From the NCBI RefSeq assembly GCF_003668995.1, contig NZ_CP033068.1:1178001-1242000 (forward strand): a stretch of DNA of 64,000 nt, given 5' to 3'. Position 1 is the stretch's first letter. Each line of letters begins with the position of its first letter. The position numbers and the translations under genes were made by a program. Below are positions 18,744 to 26,192 of the stretch, one piece after another. The stretch is from Flavobacterium sp. 140616W15. Lineage in GTDB: Bacteria; Bacteroidota; Bacteroidia; Flavobacteriales; Flavobacteriaceae. The notes beneath the pieces are model-generated. The model did no database searches, had not been told where the DNA came from, and was given only the letters and a program-made list of their open reading frames with translations.

Positions 18744-19229
18744 TTAGCAACAGCCTCCGCCCGGAGTACAAGAGTTAGATTGATTTGATATATCCGAAAG
18801 ATTTACTTTTTGTTTTTCCGATGGAATTCCACATTGATCCATAGCAAGGCAAGCCGTTTGTTTATTTAATAAAAGAAAATCTTTACCGTTAAAGTCTAAA
18901 TCGTATTTGCCGATAGTAGTATCTTGATATTCGACTTCAATTTCAAAATCTTCCATTCCGATAGCTGTCGGAATCAAAACCTTTTCTGAAAGTTCGATAA
19001 TATGAACCAGTTTTTGAGGTTTTAATCTATGCTCGTAATCATTAGCATCCCAAAGCTGAAAGTTTACAACTGTTTCTTTACGTACCGTTCCTCCACAATC
19101 TATAAAATTCTTGGTTATCAAACCAACTTCGGTAACGTGAAAATACTCGGGTACATAATTCCCATTTGGAAGCTGAAAATTAATAGCTTCAACAGTTTTT
19201 AAAATGTTTTTAATTTCTGAAAGTTTCAT
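18744..19229 (-). CDS. DUF6428 family protein of the arsenic operon
   Basis: 161 residues. A small alpha/beta protein often found between ArsR and ArsC in Bacteroidota and proteobacterial arsenic operons; no function is established. The core begins MKLSEIKNILKTVEAINFQLPNG and contains YFHVTEVG. The C-terminal tail ends CTPGGGCC, and two more cysteines lie just before it (CLAMDQC), so a thiol site that binds As(III) or a metal is plausible but inferred. A 20-base palindrome (ATTCCGATAGCTGTCGGAAT, 18955-18974), related to the end of the flanking repeats, lies inside the gene and encodes IPTAIGM in frame. Confidence 0.82.
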   Translation of the reverse strand: MKLSEIKNILKTVEAINFQLPNGNYVPEYFHVTEVGLITKNFIDCGGTVRKETVVNFQLWDANDYEHRLKPQKLVHIIELSEKVLIPTAIGMEDFEIEVEYQDTTIGKYDLDFNGKDFLLLNKQTACLAMDQCGIPSEKQKVNLSDISNQSNSCTPGGGCC

Positions 19230-19247
19230 AGTTTTTATTTTTAATAT

Positions 19248-19580
19248 TTAACAGCATTCATTATTTCTTTTCTCCAAATGTGCTGTAACATGTTGGAAAA
19301 AGACCTTGATTTTTTCAAATCCAGATTCGTTAATACAATAGCAAATTGCGTTTCCCTCGATACTTCCTTTTATCAAATTAGCGTTTTTAAGCTCTTTGAG
19401 ATGTTGAGAAATGGTAGGCTGGGAAAGTGGTAATTCGTTTACAATATCACCGCAAATGCATGCATTTACCTTTAATAAATATTCTATAATGGCAATTCTT
19501 GCAGGATGTCCTAGTGCTTTTGCCAGAATAGCCAGTTCGTTTTGATTGTCAGTAAAGAAATCTGTTTTAGTAGCTCCCAT
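19248..19580 (-). CDS. arsR: ArsR family metalloregulatory repressor
   Basis: 110 residues from ATG 19580. The longer frame starts at TTG 19601 inside the likely operator, so I reject it. The winged helix is clear: ALGHPARIAIIEYLL, then NACICGDIVNELPLSQPTIS with the recognition helix SQPTISQHLKELKNANLIKG. The cysteine pair CIC lies where ArsR carries its CVC arsenite-binding motif, and the C-terminus has a further CC. It should repress the operon until As(III) binds. It is first gene of the operon and followed after 18 bases by the DUF6428 gene. Confidence 0.93.
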   Translation of the reverse strand: MGATKTDFFTDNQNELAILAKALGHPARIAIIEYLLKVNACICGDIVNELPLSQPTISQHLKELKNANLIKGSIEGNAICYCINESGFEKIKVFFQHVTAHLEKRNNECC

Positions 19581-19592
19581 GATTGTATTTTT

Positions 19593-19612
19593 ATATTGCA
19601 ATATTACGATAT
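19593..19612 (-). promoter_or_regulatory. Candidate ArsR operator
   Basis: The 20-base imperfect palindrome ATATTGCAATATTACGATAT (8 of 10 positions paired) ends 12 bases before the ArsR start codon. Position and shape fit autoregulation by ArsR; binding is inferred. Confidence 0.6.
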
Positions 19613-19669
19613 AGATTTTTATAAAAAAAGAATTTTATATTTTTTTTAAGTTACTAAGGTTTTCTTAAA

Positions 19670-19713
19670 GGTTCTGAGGCACTAAGTTACAAAGTTCTGA
19701 TACCTATCGGAAC
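19670..19713 (+). repeat. 44-bp repeat flanking the arsenic operon, left-hand orientation
   Basis: It starts GGTTCTGAGGCACTAAGT and ends in an imperfect CTGATACCTATCGG palindrome. It is the inverted partner of 16964-17007 (40 of 44 identical). It lies between the ArsR promoter and the DoxX gene. Confidence 0.85.
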
Positions 19714-19743
19714 TTTGCCTCTTTGTACCTTAAGAAGAAGCCT

Positions 19744-20130
19744 TTATTTCTCAGAACCTTTAATGATCCCATTTGGAAACATAATTGCTAATAATACGCA
19801 AATCAATAAAAAGTTATATTCCATTCCGTTTCTGCCACCACCTACAACAAACCAGCCTTCTTGAAAATGAACTAAAATAATTCCCATAATAAGTACTAGA
19901 ATAGTAATAATTGCAGCAAAGTTGATGTACTTATTAGCAAGCAGAAGAACAGCTGCAACAATATGTGATAGCTTTATCGACCAGGCGAGGAATACACCAA
20001 GAGGAGCGAACCCAATTTGGTTTAAATAGAGGTTTCCAAAATCATTAATGCCATTATCAAATATTCCAAAAACACTGTGAGTAAGTAGAATAATAGCTAC
20101 GGCAATTCTTAAAATTAAAGTACTGTTCAT
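19744..20130 (-). CDS. DoxX-like small membrane protein
   Basis: 128 residues with four predicted spans (about 5-22, 42-64, 67-88, 104-120). The ordering, the HS/H residues after the first span (LLTHSVFGIF) and the loop VVGGGRNGMEYNFLLI match the DoxX/DoxD-like family of small quinone-linked or redox membrane proteins; the exact role is unknown in this group. It is on the same strand as the arsenic operon but upstream of its promoter and separated by a repeat, so it is probably its own unit. Confidence 0.78.
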   Translation of the reverse strand: MNSTLILRIAVAIILLTHSVFGIFDNGINDFGNLYLNQIGFAPLGVFLAWSIKLSHIVAAVLLLANKYINFAAIITILVLIMGIILVHFQEGWFVVGGGRNGMEYNFLLICVLLAIMFPNGIIKGSEK

Positions 20131-20175
20131 AAATTGAATTGGTTTAGTATTGGTTGAATGGAATTTTAAAATAAT

Positions 20176-20212
20176 AAAAAACGCATATTAATTTATTTAA
20201 ATATGCGTTTTA
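20176..20212 (-). terminator. Terminator of the sigma/anti-sigma operon
   Basis: On the minus strand AAAACGCATAT pairs with ATATGCGTTTT, with a run of T following; it lies 21 bases after the anti-sigma stop codon. Confidence 0.82.
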
Positions 20213-20232
20213 ATTTTGTGATAGGTTATTTT

Positions 20233-21021
20233 TTATACCTTTCCTAAAGTGTACAATTGATCCATTGTAGGACTTGGGCTTCCGCCTTCAGGTTCAAGAG
20301 TAATTCCAAAAGCTTCAGCATAGCCAGTATCTTCTACTTTGAATAACTTTTGACTATTAGAATCAAAATCACTTAATAAACCAATGCTTGTAGGTGTAAG
20401 TACTGGACTAAGTTTAAGTGCCCATACCTGATATACTTTTCCTTTTGGAGGTTTTGGTAAACCAGCAGCATCAATATAGGTTACTTTGGTATCTTTATTC
20501 CAATAGGCTTTAGCATATGATTGAGGTGCTACAGCTTGTCCACCTAGGGTAACTCCAGTGTTTTTTATGTCTCTTACAATGGCCAAGCTTTGCGCAGTAA
20601 CTTTATTTTCTTGGTCTAAAAGTGCATAATCATTTTTCAATTTGTCTTTTTCACTCCCAACAATCGCTATTGCTTGCTTGGTTTGAGTGAGTTGTACATA
20701 CTGGTAAGCAAAACCTAATAAGAAGAGTACAGCAGCGGCCCAACCTACATATTGTGACCAAGTAGAAGCTGGCTTCATATCGACAACTTTACCATGTTTA
20801 AGTTCTAGTTTCGCTTTAATTTTTTCAAAATTAGCTACCGAATGAAAAGGTGAAAAGCTTGAAGACAGTGCTACAATTGCTTTTTCGATGGCTATAATTT
20901 CATTGTTAATTTCAACATGTTTTTTTGCCATAGCAGCTACTTCCATACTTTCAGATTCGCTAAGTAATCCATAAACATAAAGCTCTAAAATACCGGATTC
21001 TATATATTCTTTTGTTTCCAT
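20233..21021 (-). CDS. Anti-sigma factor, RskA-type
   Basis: 262 residues. The N-terminal 80 residues are helical (EYIESGILELYVYGLLSESE) and resemble the sigma-binding anti-sigma domain, without a zinc motif. A single membrane span lies at about 88-106 (YVGWAAAVLFLLGFAYQYV), followed by a coiled coil (about 108-150). The C-terminal RskA domain (from about 155) contains YWNKDTKVTYIDAAGLPKPP and VYQVWALKL. It should hold the partner sigma factor at the membrane and release it on an envelope signal. The start touches the sigma stop codon (1-base overlap), so both are made together. The C-terminal GGSPSPTMDQL motif is typical. Confidence 0.88.
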   Translation of the reverse strand: METKEYIESGILELYVYGLLSESESMEVAAMAKKHVEINNEIIAIEKAIVALSSSFSPFHSVANFEKIKAKLELKHGKVVDMKPASTWSQYVGWAAAVLFLLGFAYQYVQLTQTKQAIAIVGSEKDKLKNDYALLDQENKVTAQSLAIVRDIKNTGVTLGGQAVAPQSYAKAYWNKDTKVTYIDAAGLPKPPKGKVYQVWALKLSPVLTPTSIGLLSDFDSNSQKLFKVEDTGYAEAFGITLEPEGGSPSPTMDQLYTLGKV

Positions 21022-21551
21022 TATAATTTCAAATAAATTCGTAAGTCATTAATACAGTTTCTGTTTTGCGTTTTTATAGTTCCTAAAGGTATCGCCAACT
21101 CTTCTGAAGCTTCTTGTTGGGTATATCCTTTAAAGAATAATAAATCAATTATCGCAATACATTTTGGTTTGAGTTTTTTTACAAACTCATGAATTCCAAT
21201 AGTATCGATTTTGTTGACGAGTTTATTACTGTCGTCTAATAGATGTACGAAATTATCTGATGAAAGGTTTTTTTGACTGTTATTAAAGTTTTTAGAACGA
21301 AGTTTGTCAATAGACGAATTTCGAGCAATATTAAGGATCCAAGTATAAAATCGACCTTTGCTTTCGTGGTAAGTATCGATGTTTTTCCAGATTTTCACAA
21401 ATACTTCCTGAAGTACATCTTCAGCTTCTTCTCTGTTTTTTATAAGAACATTGATAACGGCAAATAAACTTTTAGAATACATATCGTATAGATAGGTAAA
21501 AGCTTTTTCGTCTTTCTTATAAATTAATACCAATAATTCGTCTTGACTCAT
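21021..21551 (-). CDS. ECF-type RNA polymerase sigma factor
   Basis: 176 residues from ATG 21551 (the longer frame begins at a TTG). Region 2 has AFTYLYDMYSKSLFAVINVLI, EDVLQEVFVKIWKNI and FYTWILNIARNSSIDKLRS. Region 4 has LKPKCIAIIDLLFFKGYTQQEASEELAIPLGTIKTQ, a helix-turn-helix that reads the -35 element. It is an alternative sigma of the SigK-like ECF group usually paired with RskA anti-sigma factors, which is exactly the neighbour here. The regulon is unknown. Confidence 0.92.
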   Translation of the reverse strand: MSQDELLVLIYKKDEKAFTYLYDMYSKSLFAVINVLIKNREEAEDVLQEVFVKIWKNIDTYHESKGRFYTWILNIARNSSIDKLRSKNFNNSQKNLSSDNFVHLLDDSNKLVNKIDTIGIHEFVKKLKPKCIAIIDLLFFKGYTQQEASEELAIPLGTIKTQNRNCINDLRIYLKL

Positions 21552-21575
21552 ATTTTGTAGATTTAGGGTGAACAA

Positions 21576-22000
21576 ATTTGTCTTTTTTATTTTAAAAAAC
21601 TATAAATATTGTTAAAGCTGGTATAAATATAATTTAAAAAATTAAAGAAATAGTAATTTATTTATAACCATAATACTTTTATAAGTATATAAAGTATAAT
21701 ATATTAACTTTTTTTATGTTTTTTAAAACCATGCGTAAACTAATCTCGTATATGTACATTATGATAGTCTGAATGGGGGATAATTTAGACTTGAATAATT
21801 GATTGAATAGGGAGATAGGTTTCCATTCTAATGAGATTTTAGAACAATAAAGGCAAATATGGGGGATAATATTTAGCCTGCTTCTAGAGGTAAAAGATGA
21901 AGGAACGAATTTGGAAGCCTCTTTCCTAATTTATAAATTTAATAAAAGTATTATGTTTAAAATTACTTTTTAGAAGAGAGAATTTAATTTGTTTGTTAAG
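21576..22000. other. Intergenic stretch with a G-rich direct repeat and no clear gene
   Basis: About 425 bases, very AT-rich near the sigma gene. It contains the direct repeat ATGGGGGATAATTTAG (21773-21788) and ATGGGGGATAATATTTAG (21859-21876). The only frame noticed is a 13-codon one (MRKLISYMYIMIV), which I do not call. It ends at an orphan terminator, so an untranslated RNA is possible. Confidence 0.5.
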
Positions 22001-22036
22001 GAAGCCTGATGTTTATATGCATCAGGCTTCTTTTTA
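22001..22036 (+). terminator. Orphan Rho-independent terminator
   Basis: GAAGCCTGATG pairs with CATCAGGCTTC and is followed by TTTTT. No protein gene precedes it on this strand, which suggests it ends a small RNA or a decayed gene. Confidence 0.75.
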
Positions 22037-22120
22037 AATTAACAATTGTTCAATCATAAAATAAAGTGAAGAACGAAATCAGGTAAATCAAATTTGATTA
22101 ATTTTATAAAAAATTTAATT

Positions 22121-22708
22121 ATGAAAAGATTATTGTTTCTATTCTGCGGTGCTATGATTTTGTTTAGCTGTCAGAATCAAGCGCAAACAAAGAAAAATAA
22201 AAACAACAAAAACGAAAAGGTTATGGAAAAACAAACCATTTATCAGTTTAAAGTAGAGGATCTATCGGGGAACCCATTTGATTTTGCTTCTTTAAAAGGG
22301 AAAAAGATAATGATTGTAAATACAGCTTCAAAATGTGGATTAACACCACAATACAAAGATTTAGAAGCTATTTACAAAGAATATAAAGATAAAGGTTTTG
22401 TAATTGTTGGGTTTCCTGCAAATAATTTTGCATCACAAGAACCAGGAACAAATGAAGAGATTGGTGCTTTTTGTCAGCAAAACTATGGTGTAACTTTTCC
22501 TATGATGGACAAAATCTCAGTAAAAGGGGATGATATGAACGAAGTATATCAATTTTTGACTCAAAAATCTAAAAATGGATTGCAAGACTCAGAAGTAGAG
22601 TGGAACTTCCAGAAATATCTAATTAATGAAAAAGGAGAATTGGTAAAAGTAATTCATCCTAAAACGGTACCAACAGATCCAGAGATAATCAATTGGATTA
22701 AAAGTTAA
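22121..22708 (+). CDS. Glutathione peroxidase-family lipoprotein
   Basis: 195 residues from ATG 22121 (TTG 22094 rejected, since it breaks the signal). A lipoprotein signal (MKRLLFLFCGAMILFSC, Cys17) is followed by a basic Lys/Asn linker and then a complete thioredoxin-fold peroxidase domain. The peroxidatic cysteine is Cys72 in NTASKCGLTPQY; the catalytic Gln and Trp are present (VGFPANNF, VEWNFQKYL). Bacterial homologues usually use thioredoxin rather than glutathione to detoxify hydroperoxides. Membrane anchoring facing the periplasm is inferred. It could also be translated from a second ATG (MEKQTIYQF) as a soluble form. Confidence 0.92.
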   Translation: MKRLLFLFCGAMILFSCQNQAQTKKNKNNKNEKVMEKQTIYQFKVEDLSGNPFDFASLKGKKIMIVNTASKCGLTPQYKDLEAIYKEYKDKGFVIVGFPANNFASQEPGTNEEIGAFCQQNYGVTFPMMDKISVKGDDMNEVYQFLTQKSKNGLQDSEVEWNFQKYLINEKGELVKVIHPKTVPTDPEIINWIKS

Positions 22709-22728
22709 TTCATCAAAAAAACAAATTC

Positions 22729-22766
22729 AAAAGCGATTTTCAGGATATTGGAAATCGCTTTTTTTA
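22729..22766 (+). terminator. Terminator of the peroxidase gene
   Basis: The stem AAAAGCGATTT / AAATCGCTTTT is followed by TTTTT, 20 bases after the stop codon. Confidence 0.85.
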
Positions 22767-23083
22767 TTAATAAAATACCTTCTGAAACATAACCTGTATT
22801 AGTATATTCATTTTTTGTAATACGTATATAGATAATTTATACATTTACGAAACATAACTTAATTTATGGCTAATAAAGATTTGTTATGTGTTTAAGAAAT
22901 GTCTTAATCTGATATTTTTTTAACGTATTAAACCATAAATATTGTTTCATTTTGCACTCTAAAATTTTCTAGAGAATAAAAGCAAAAAACAATACTACTA
23001 CCATTAATTGAACAGTTTTTTTGATTACTTTAATACATGATAATTTTGTTTTGTATTATGTAAAAAGCTTGTAAACAATATTT
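22767..23083. other. Upstream region of the AraC/receiver cluster
   Basis: About 315 bases with no gene. It holds the 31-bp box described at 22899-22929 and a -7-like TTCATTTTG at about 22947-22954. Confidence 0.55.
22899..22954 (+). promoter_or_regulatory. Shared promoter box, copy 1 (before the AraC-type gene)
   Basis: The 31-mer at 22899-22929 starts ATGTCTTAATCTG and ends TATT. It matches 25154-25184 at 26 of 31 positions, and a TTTTG -7-like box lies exactly 25 bases further on in both copies (here 22951-22954). A common regulator is likely; a member of the AraC family encoded here is an obvious candidate. Confidence 0.6.
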
Positions 23084-24065
23084 ATGAAAAAAATTATACA
23101 TCATTATGGAGTGGAGTTAGATTGGGTAGAACCTCTAGCGATACAATTGGAAGGAAGAGTTGATAGTAATTTTATCATAGTTCCAGATTATATTCATACA
23201 GGAGAAAGGTATTTCTTGAGTTGTGACTTTGGAATTTCAGTACTTTATATAGATGTTTTATACCATTCAGAAATTCACTTCAGACAAGAAAACAAAACAG
23301 ATGACTTTATAGGGATGTATTATAATCTTACTGAAGGAGAGGCTGTTTTATTATTAGGCGATGGAGAGAATCCAATTGGTAGATGGAATTATAATTTAGT
23401 TATTATTGATAGTACATTAAGTTCTGATTATATTGTTAAACCAGGAAGTAAGACATTTGCCCTAAATATTTTTATTAAAAAGAAGTAATAAAAGGATATT
23501 TAGAAAATAACCCATCAATAAAAATGCATGCGGAAGAAATTTTAGATTCTAAATTAAATACGATCGTCAAATTTACCAGAATGAGTAATGAAAGTTATAA
23601 TCTTCTGATGAATTTGCGCTCTCAAAGTTAGAAGGGGAGTCTTTTGCTCTTCATCTTAAAGGAGTTGTACAAAATCTTTTGGCTGAATATATTGAAAAGA
23701 TGGTCCTTGATGAAATTGTAGTTGATAGAGTTAATGAAAAAGATTTAGAAGGAATTATAAAATCTCAAGCCTATTTAATTGAAAATTTAAATCAGATTTT
23801 TCCAAGTATTGTTTTTTTAGCGCAAGAGGCAAATATGTCAGAGACTAAATATAAAAAATTATTTAAAAAGATTACCGGAATGACTCCAAATTCTTTTTTT
23901 CTTAATAATAAACTTATTGAAGCTAAACGTCTTTTGATAGAGAAACAGTTGACGATTACCCAAGTTTCGAACGAATTAAATTTTACTAACAATTCCTATT
24001 TTACAGCAAAATTTAGAGATTTTTATGGGATGTCACCAAAAGAGTTTATTAAACAATTACAGTAA
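23084..24065 (+). pseudogene. AraC-type regulator split by two single-base frameshifts
   Basis: Three adjacent frames join into one AraC-type regulator. The first (23084-23488) is a cupin-like sensor of 134 residues (MKKIIHHYGVELDWVEPLAI...). The second (from 23485) reads VIKGYLENNPSIKMHAEEIL up to about 23608. The third (from about 23610) reads FALSKLEGESFALHLKGVV and ends in an AraC helix-turn-helix pair (KYKKLFKKITGMTPNSFFLN, NELNFTNNSYFTAKFRDFYG). Adding one A to the A-run at 23478-23482 and one T to the TTT at 23613-23615 restores a single gene. The stop overlaps the start of the next AraC gene by one base (TAATG), so they belong to one transcript. Whether it is decayed or a sequence error cannot be decided here. 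Confidence 0.72.
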
Positions 24066-25069
24066 TGATAGAAATTAGTCACACATATACTTTAACATCT
24101 GTATGGCAAAAAGAACTTGCAAAACAACTTATTGAGAGGTTAGGAGCAGCGCTAATTGAAGATAAGTTTTTACAGATGCCTAAAGATGTTGCTGATGGCG
24201 GTTTTTATTATACAGAAGTTATGCCTGGGCTTTCGGTTGTAATTTGGGATTTAATATTTAAAGAACCCATTCTGATAAAAAGAATCAAATCAGAAGATGA
24301 CTTATATATAATTCATTATGATTTTAGTGATAAAATGAATTTGATTCATGTTCAGGGGATAAAGCATAAAATTGGATATAAAGCTAATTTAGGTTTGGGT
24401 GTGTTTGACAACGCTATTGATAATGTTTTTCAGCCTGTTGTAGGAGAACGGGTTTTTGCTATGCGATTATTGGTAGCCAAAGACTTATTGAAATTTACAG
24501 TTGCAAATGGCGTTATAAGAGATTCAAATAAGCGTAAAATAAAAAGTGGAAAAAATACGCTTTTCTTTTATGATCATATTGATAGTAAAAGCAAGGTTAT
24601 TATGCATGCTATAAAAAATAAGTCTTTCCTAGATCCAGCTTTCGAAATATATTTGCGGGGAGTTGCACTTAGGCTATTGGCAACATTTATTGATCGTTAT
24701 TCAAATCCATTACCCATGCTTCATTATGTGCCAGAAAAAGAAGCTGAAGTTTTAAATACTACAAAAGATTATTTATTAGAAAATCTATATAAAGGATTTC
24801 CTGGAATCGAATTTTTAGCTGATATGGCAGGAATGTCAGTCTCAAAATATATGTCTTTGTTCAAAAAAATGTTTATTAGTACTCCAAATCATTTCTTTTT
24901 AAGAGAAAAAATGATTCTTGCCAATGAACTGCTTAAAAGCGGAAAGTTTGATTCATTGATAGATATTTCACATGAATTAAATTATGACAAATTAAGTTAT
25001 TTTACTTCAATGTATTTTCAGCAATTCGGAAGAAAACCTTCTGATGATTTCATTAAGGCTACTTTTTAA
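24065..25069 (+). CDS. AraC family transcriptional regulator, paralogue of the previous gene
   Basis: 334 residues. The N-terminal 200 residues are a sensor domain of unknown ligand (contains VMPGLSVVIWDL and ALRLLATFIDRY). The C-terminal 95 residues contain two AraC helix-turn-helix units: IEFLADMAGMSVSKYMSLFKKM with TPNHFFLREKMI, and DISHELNYDKLSYFTSMYFQQFGRKPSDD. The same motifs in the upstream broken gene (KKITGMTPNSFFLN) show the two are related. No signal peptide is present, so it acts in the cytoplasm on DNA. It probably controls genes with the 31-bp box near 22899 and 25154. Confidence 0.85.
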   Translation: MIEISHTYTLTSVWQKELAKQLIERLGAALIEDKFLQMPKDVADGGFYYTEVMPGLSVVIWDLIFKEPILIKRIKSEDDLYIIHYDFSDKMNLIHVQGIKHKIGYKANLGLGVFDNAIDNVFQPVVGERVFAMRLLVAKDLLKFTVANGVIRDSNKRKIKSGKNTLFFYDHIDSKSKVIMHAIKNKSFLDPAFEIYLRGVALRLLATFIDRYSNPLPMLHYVPEKEAEVLNTTKDYLLENLYKGFPGIEFLADMAGMSVSKYMSLFKKMFISTPNHFFLREKMILANELLKSGKFDSLIDISHELNYDKLSYFTSMYFQQFGRKPSDDFIKATF

Positions 25070-25153
25070 ATTGTATTATGCTAATGAATAATTCGTATTT
25101 ATTTTGATTTTTTCCGACTGTTGTTTGTTGAAAAATCACTTAACGGTTGAAAT

Positions 25154-25209
25154 ATGTCTTAATTTGTTGTTTTTTAAACATATTCTCCTAAAAGAAATCG
25201 GTTATTTTG
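25154..25209 (+). promoter_or_regulatory. Shared promoter box, copy 2 (before the receiver-like gene)
   Basis: The 31-mer at 25154-25184 starts ATGTCTTAATTTG and ends TATT; it is 26/31 identical to 22899-22929. The TTATTTTG -7-like box ends at 25209, with the same 25-base distance. It lies 69 bases before the 25278 start codon. Confidence 0.6.
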
Positions 25210-25277
25210 TATCTTTTCTAAAAGGGAATAAAGAGCAAGTGGATTAATTGCAAAATGGGGAATAGTAAGTAAATAAA

Positions 25278-25646
25278 ATGGAGACAAAAGAGGTATTAGT
25301 ATATGATAATCAACATGGTTTTTCCAGATTTTTGAAAAAGCAATTTGGAAAAGATATTAATTTTAAAGTCTATAAAAAATTTAGTTCAGAAGATAATTTT
25401 GACAATATACAAGAGGAATATTCGTTTATTTTTTTCATTGTTTATTCAGGAGAGGACTTATTTGACTTTATTAAATTGCAAAGAAAAGGGGTGCCTATTG
25501 TAGTCTGTAGTTTTAATAAAGAAGTATTGTACAAGTTTAAAAATATTGATGATATTAGTTTATTGGATATTTCTGCTTCACGAGAAGAATTAATAAATAA
25601 CTTTCAAATGGCACTTCATACTTATTCAGACGCTTACATTAATTAG
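25278..25646 (+). CDS. Receiver-like small protein, degenerate
   Basis: 122 residues. The fold looks like a CheY receiver: beta1 EVLVYDNQHG, beta3 SFIFFIVYSGEDLF (where the phospho-accepting Asp should be), beta4 VPIVVCSFN and beta5 ISLLDISASREELI. However, the acidic pair and the phospho-Asp position are not conserved (Val-Tyr-Asp-Asn at the start, Val-Tyr-Ser at the beta3 end), and the lysine of the standard K-P motif is missing. It is probably a phosphorylation-independent receiver or an unrelated alpha/beta protein. It shares a promoter box with the AraC gene cluster upstream. Confidence 0.6.
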   Translation: METKEVLVYDNQHGFSRFLKKQFGKDINFKVYKKFSSEDNFDNIQEEYSFIFFIVYSGEDLFDFIKLQRKGVPIVVCSFNKEVLYKFKNIDDISLLDISASREELINNFQMALHTYSDAYIN

Positions 25647-25671
25647 GCACCGTATTATTAAATGTAAATTT

Positions 25672-26169
25672 TTATTTAAGTATTAACTGCATGAAAATCA
25701 GATCAAGCCAATGATCAAATTTGTAACCTACTTCACGGATAGTTCCAGTTGCTACAAAACCAAATTTTTCATGAAACTTAATGCTTCCGGCATTATCAGC
25801 GTCAATTGCACCAATCATAACATGATAATTTTGCTCTTTGGCTAGGCGAATTAATTCAGTCAATAATTTAGAGCCAATACCTTTCCCAATTATATTATCA
25901 GTTACATAAACAGAATGCTCTATAGTGTATTGATATCCAATTTTTTCTCTAAACGGACCATAACTGCCAAAACCAATAACTTCACCATCCAGCTCAGCAA
26001 CAATAACAGGTAAGTTTTTAGAGTTTTTATCTTCAAACCATTTTTTCTGAACTTCGATCGTCTGAGTTTCGTAGCTGTAATTTGCAGTGGTATGTAAAAT
26101 AGAATAGTTAACAATATCAAGGATTTTTACTAAATCCTGAGAAGTTGCTGGTCGAATTGTAACAGACAT
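25672..26169 (-). CDS. GNAT N-acetyltransferase, phosphinothricin acetyltransferase-like
   Basis: 165 residues, one GNAT domain. The N-terminus VTIRPATSQDLVKILDIVNYSI is typical. Acetyl-CoA binding is indicated by VYVTDNIIGKGIGSKLLTELI (the Q/R-x-x-G-x-G/A motif, residues about 90-105). The later AIDADNAGSIKFHEKFGF and the C-terminal WLDLIFMQL match the Pat/Bar subgroup that acetylates amino groups of methionine sulfoximine-type compounds or amino acids. The natural substrate is not known. It is on the same strand as, and 23 bases from, the thioredoxin-fold gene. Confidence 0.87.
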   Translation of the reverse strand: MSVTIRPATSQDLVKILDIVNYSILHTTANYSYETQTIEVQKKWFEDKNSKNLPVIVAELDGEVIGFGSYGPFREKIGYQYTIEHSVYVTDNIIGKGIGSKLLTELIRLAKEQNYHVMIGAIDADNAGSIKFHEKFGFVATGTIREVGYKFDHWLDLIFMQLILK

Positions 26170-26192
26170 ATTGAGTTGTATTATTTGTAGTT

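Noticed and set aside
21727..21772. 13-codon frame MRKLISYMYIMIV
   Set aside because: Too short, no neighbour context, and no conserved start signal.
24065..25646. AraC and receiver-like genes as a two-component system
   Set aside because: No histidine kinase is nearby and the receiver-like protein lacks the phospho-Asp and conserved Lys.
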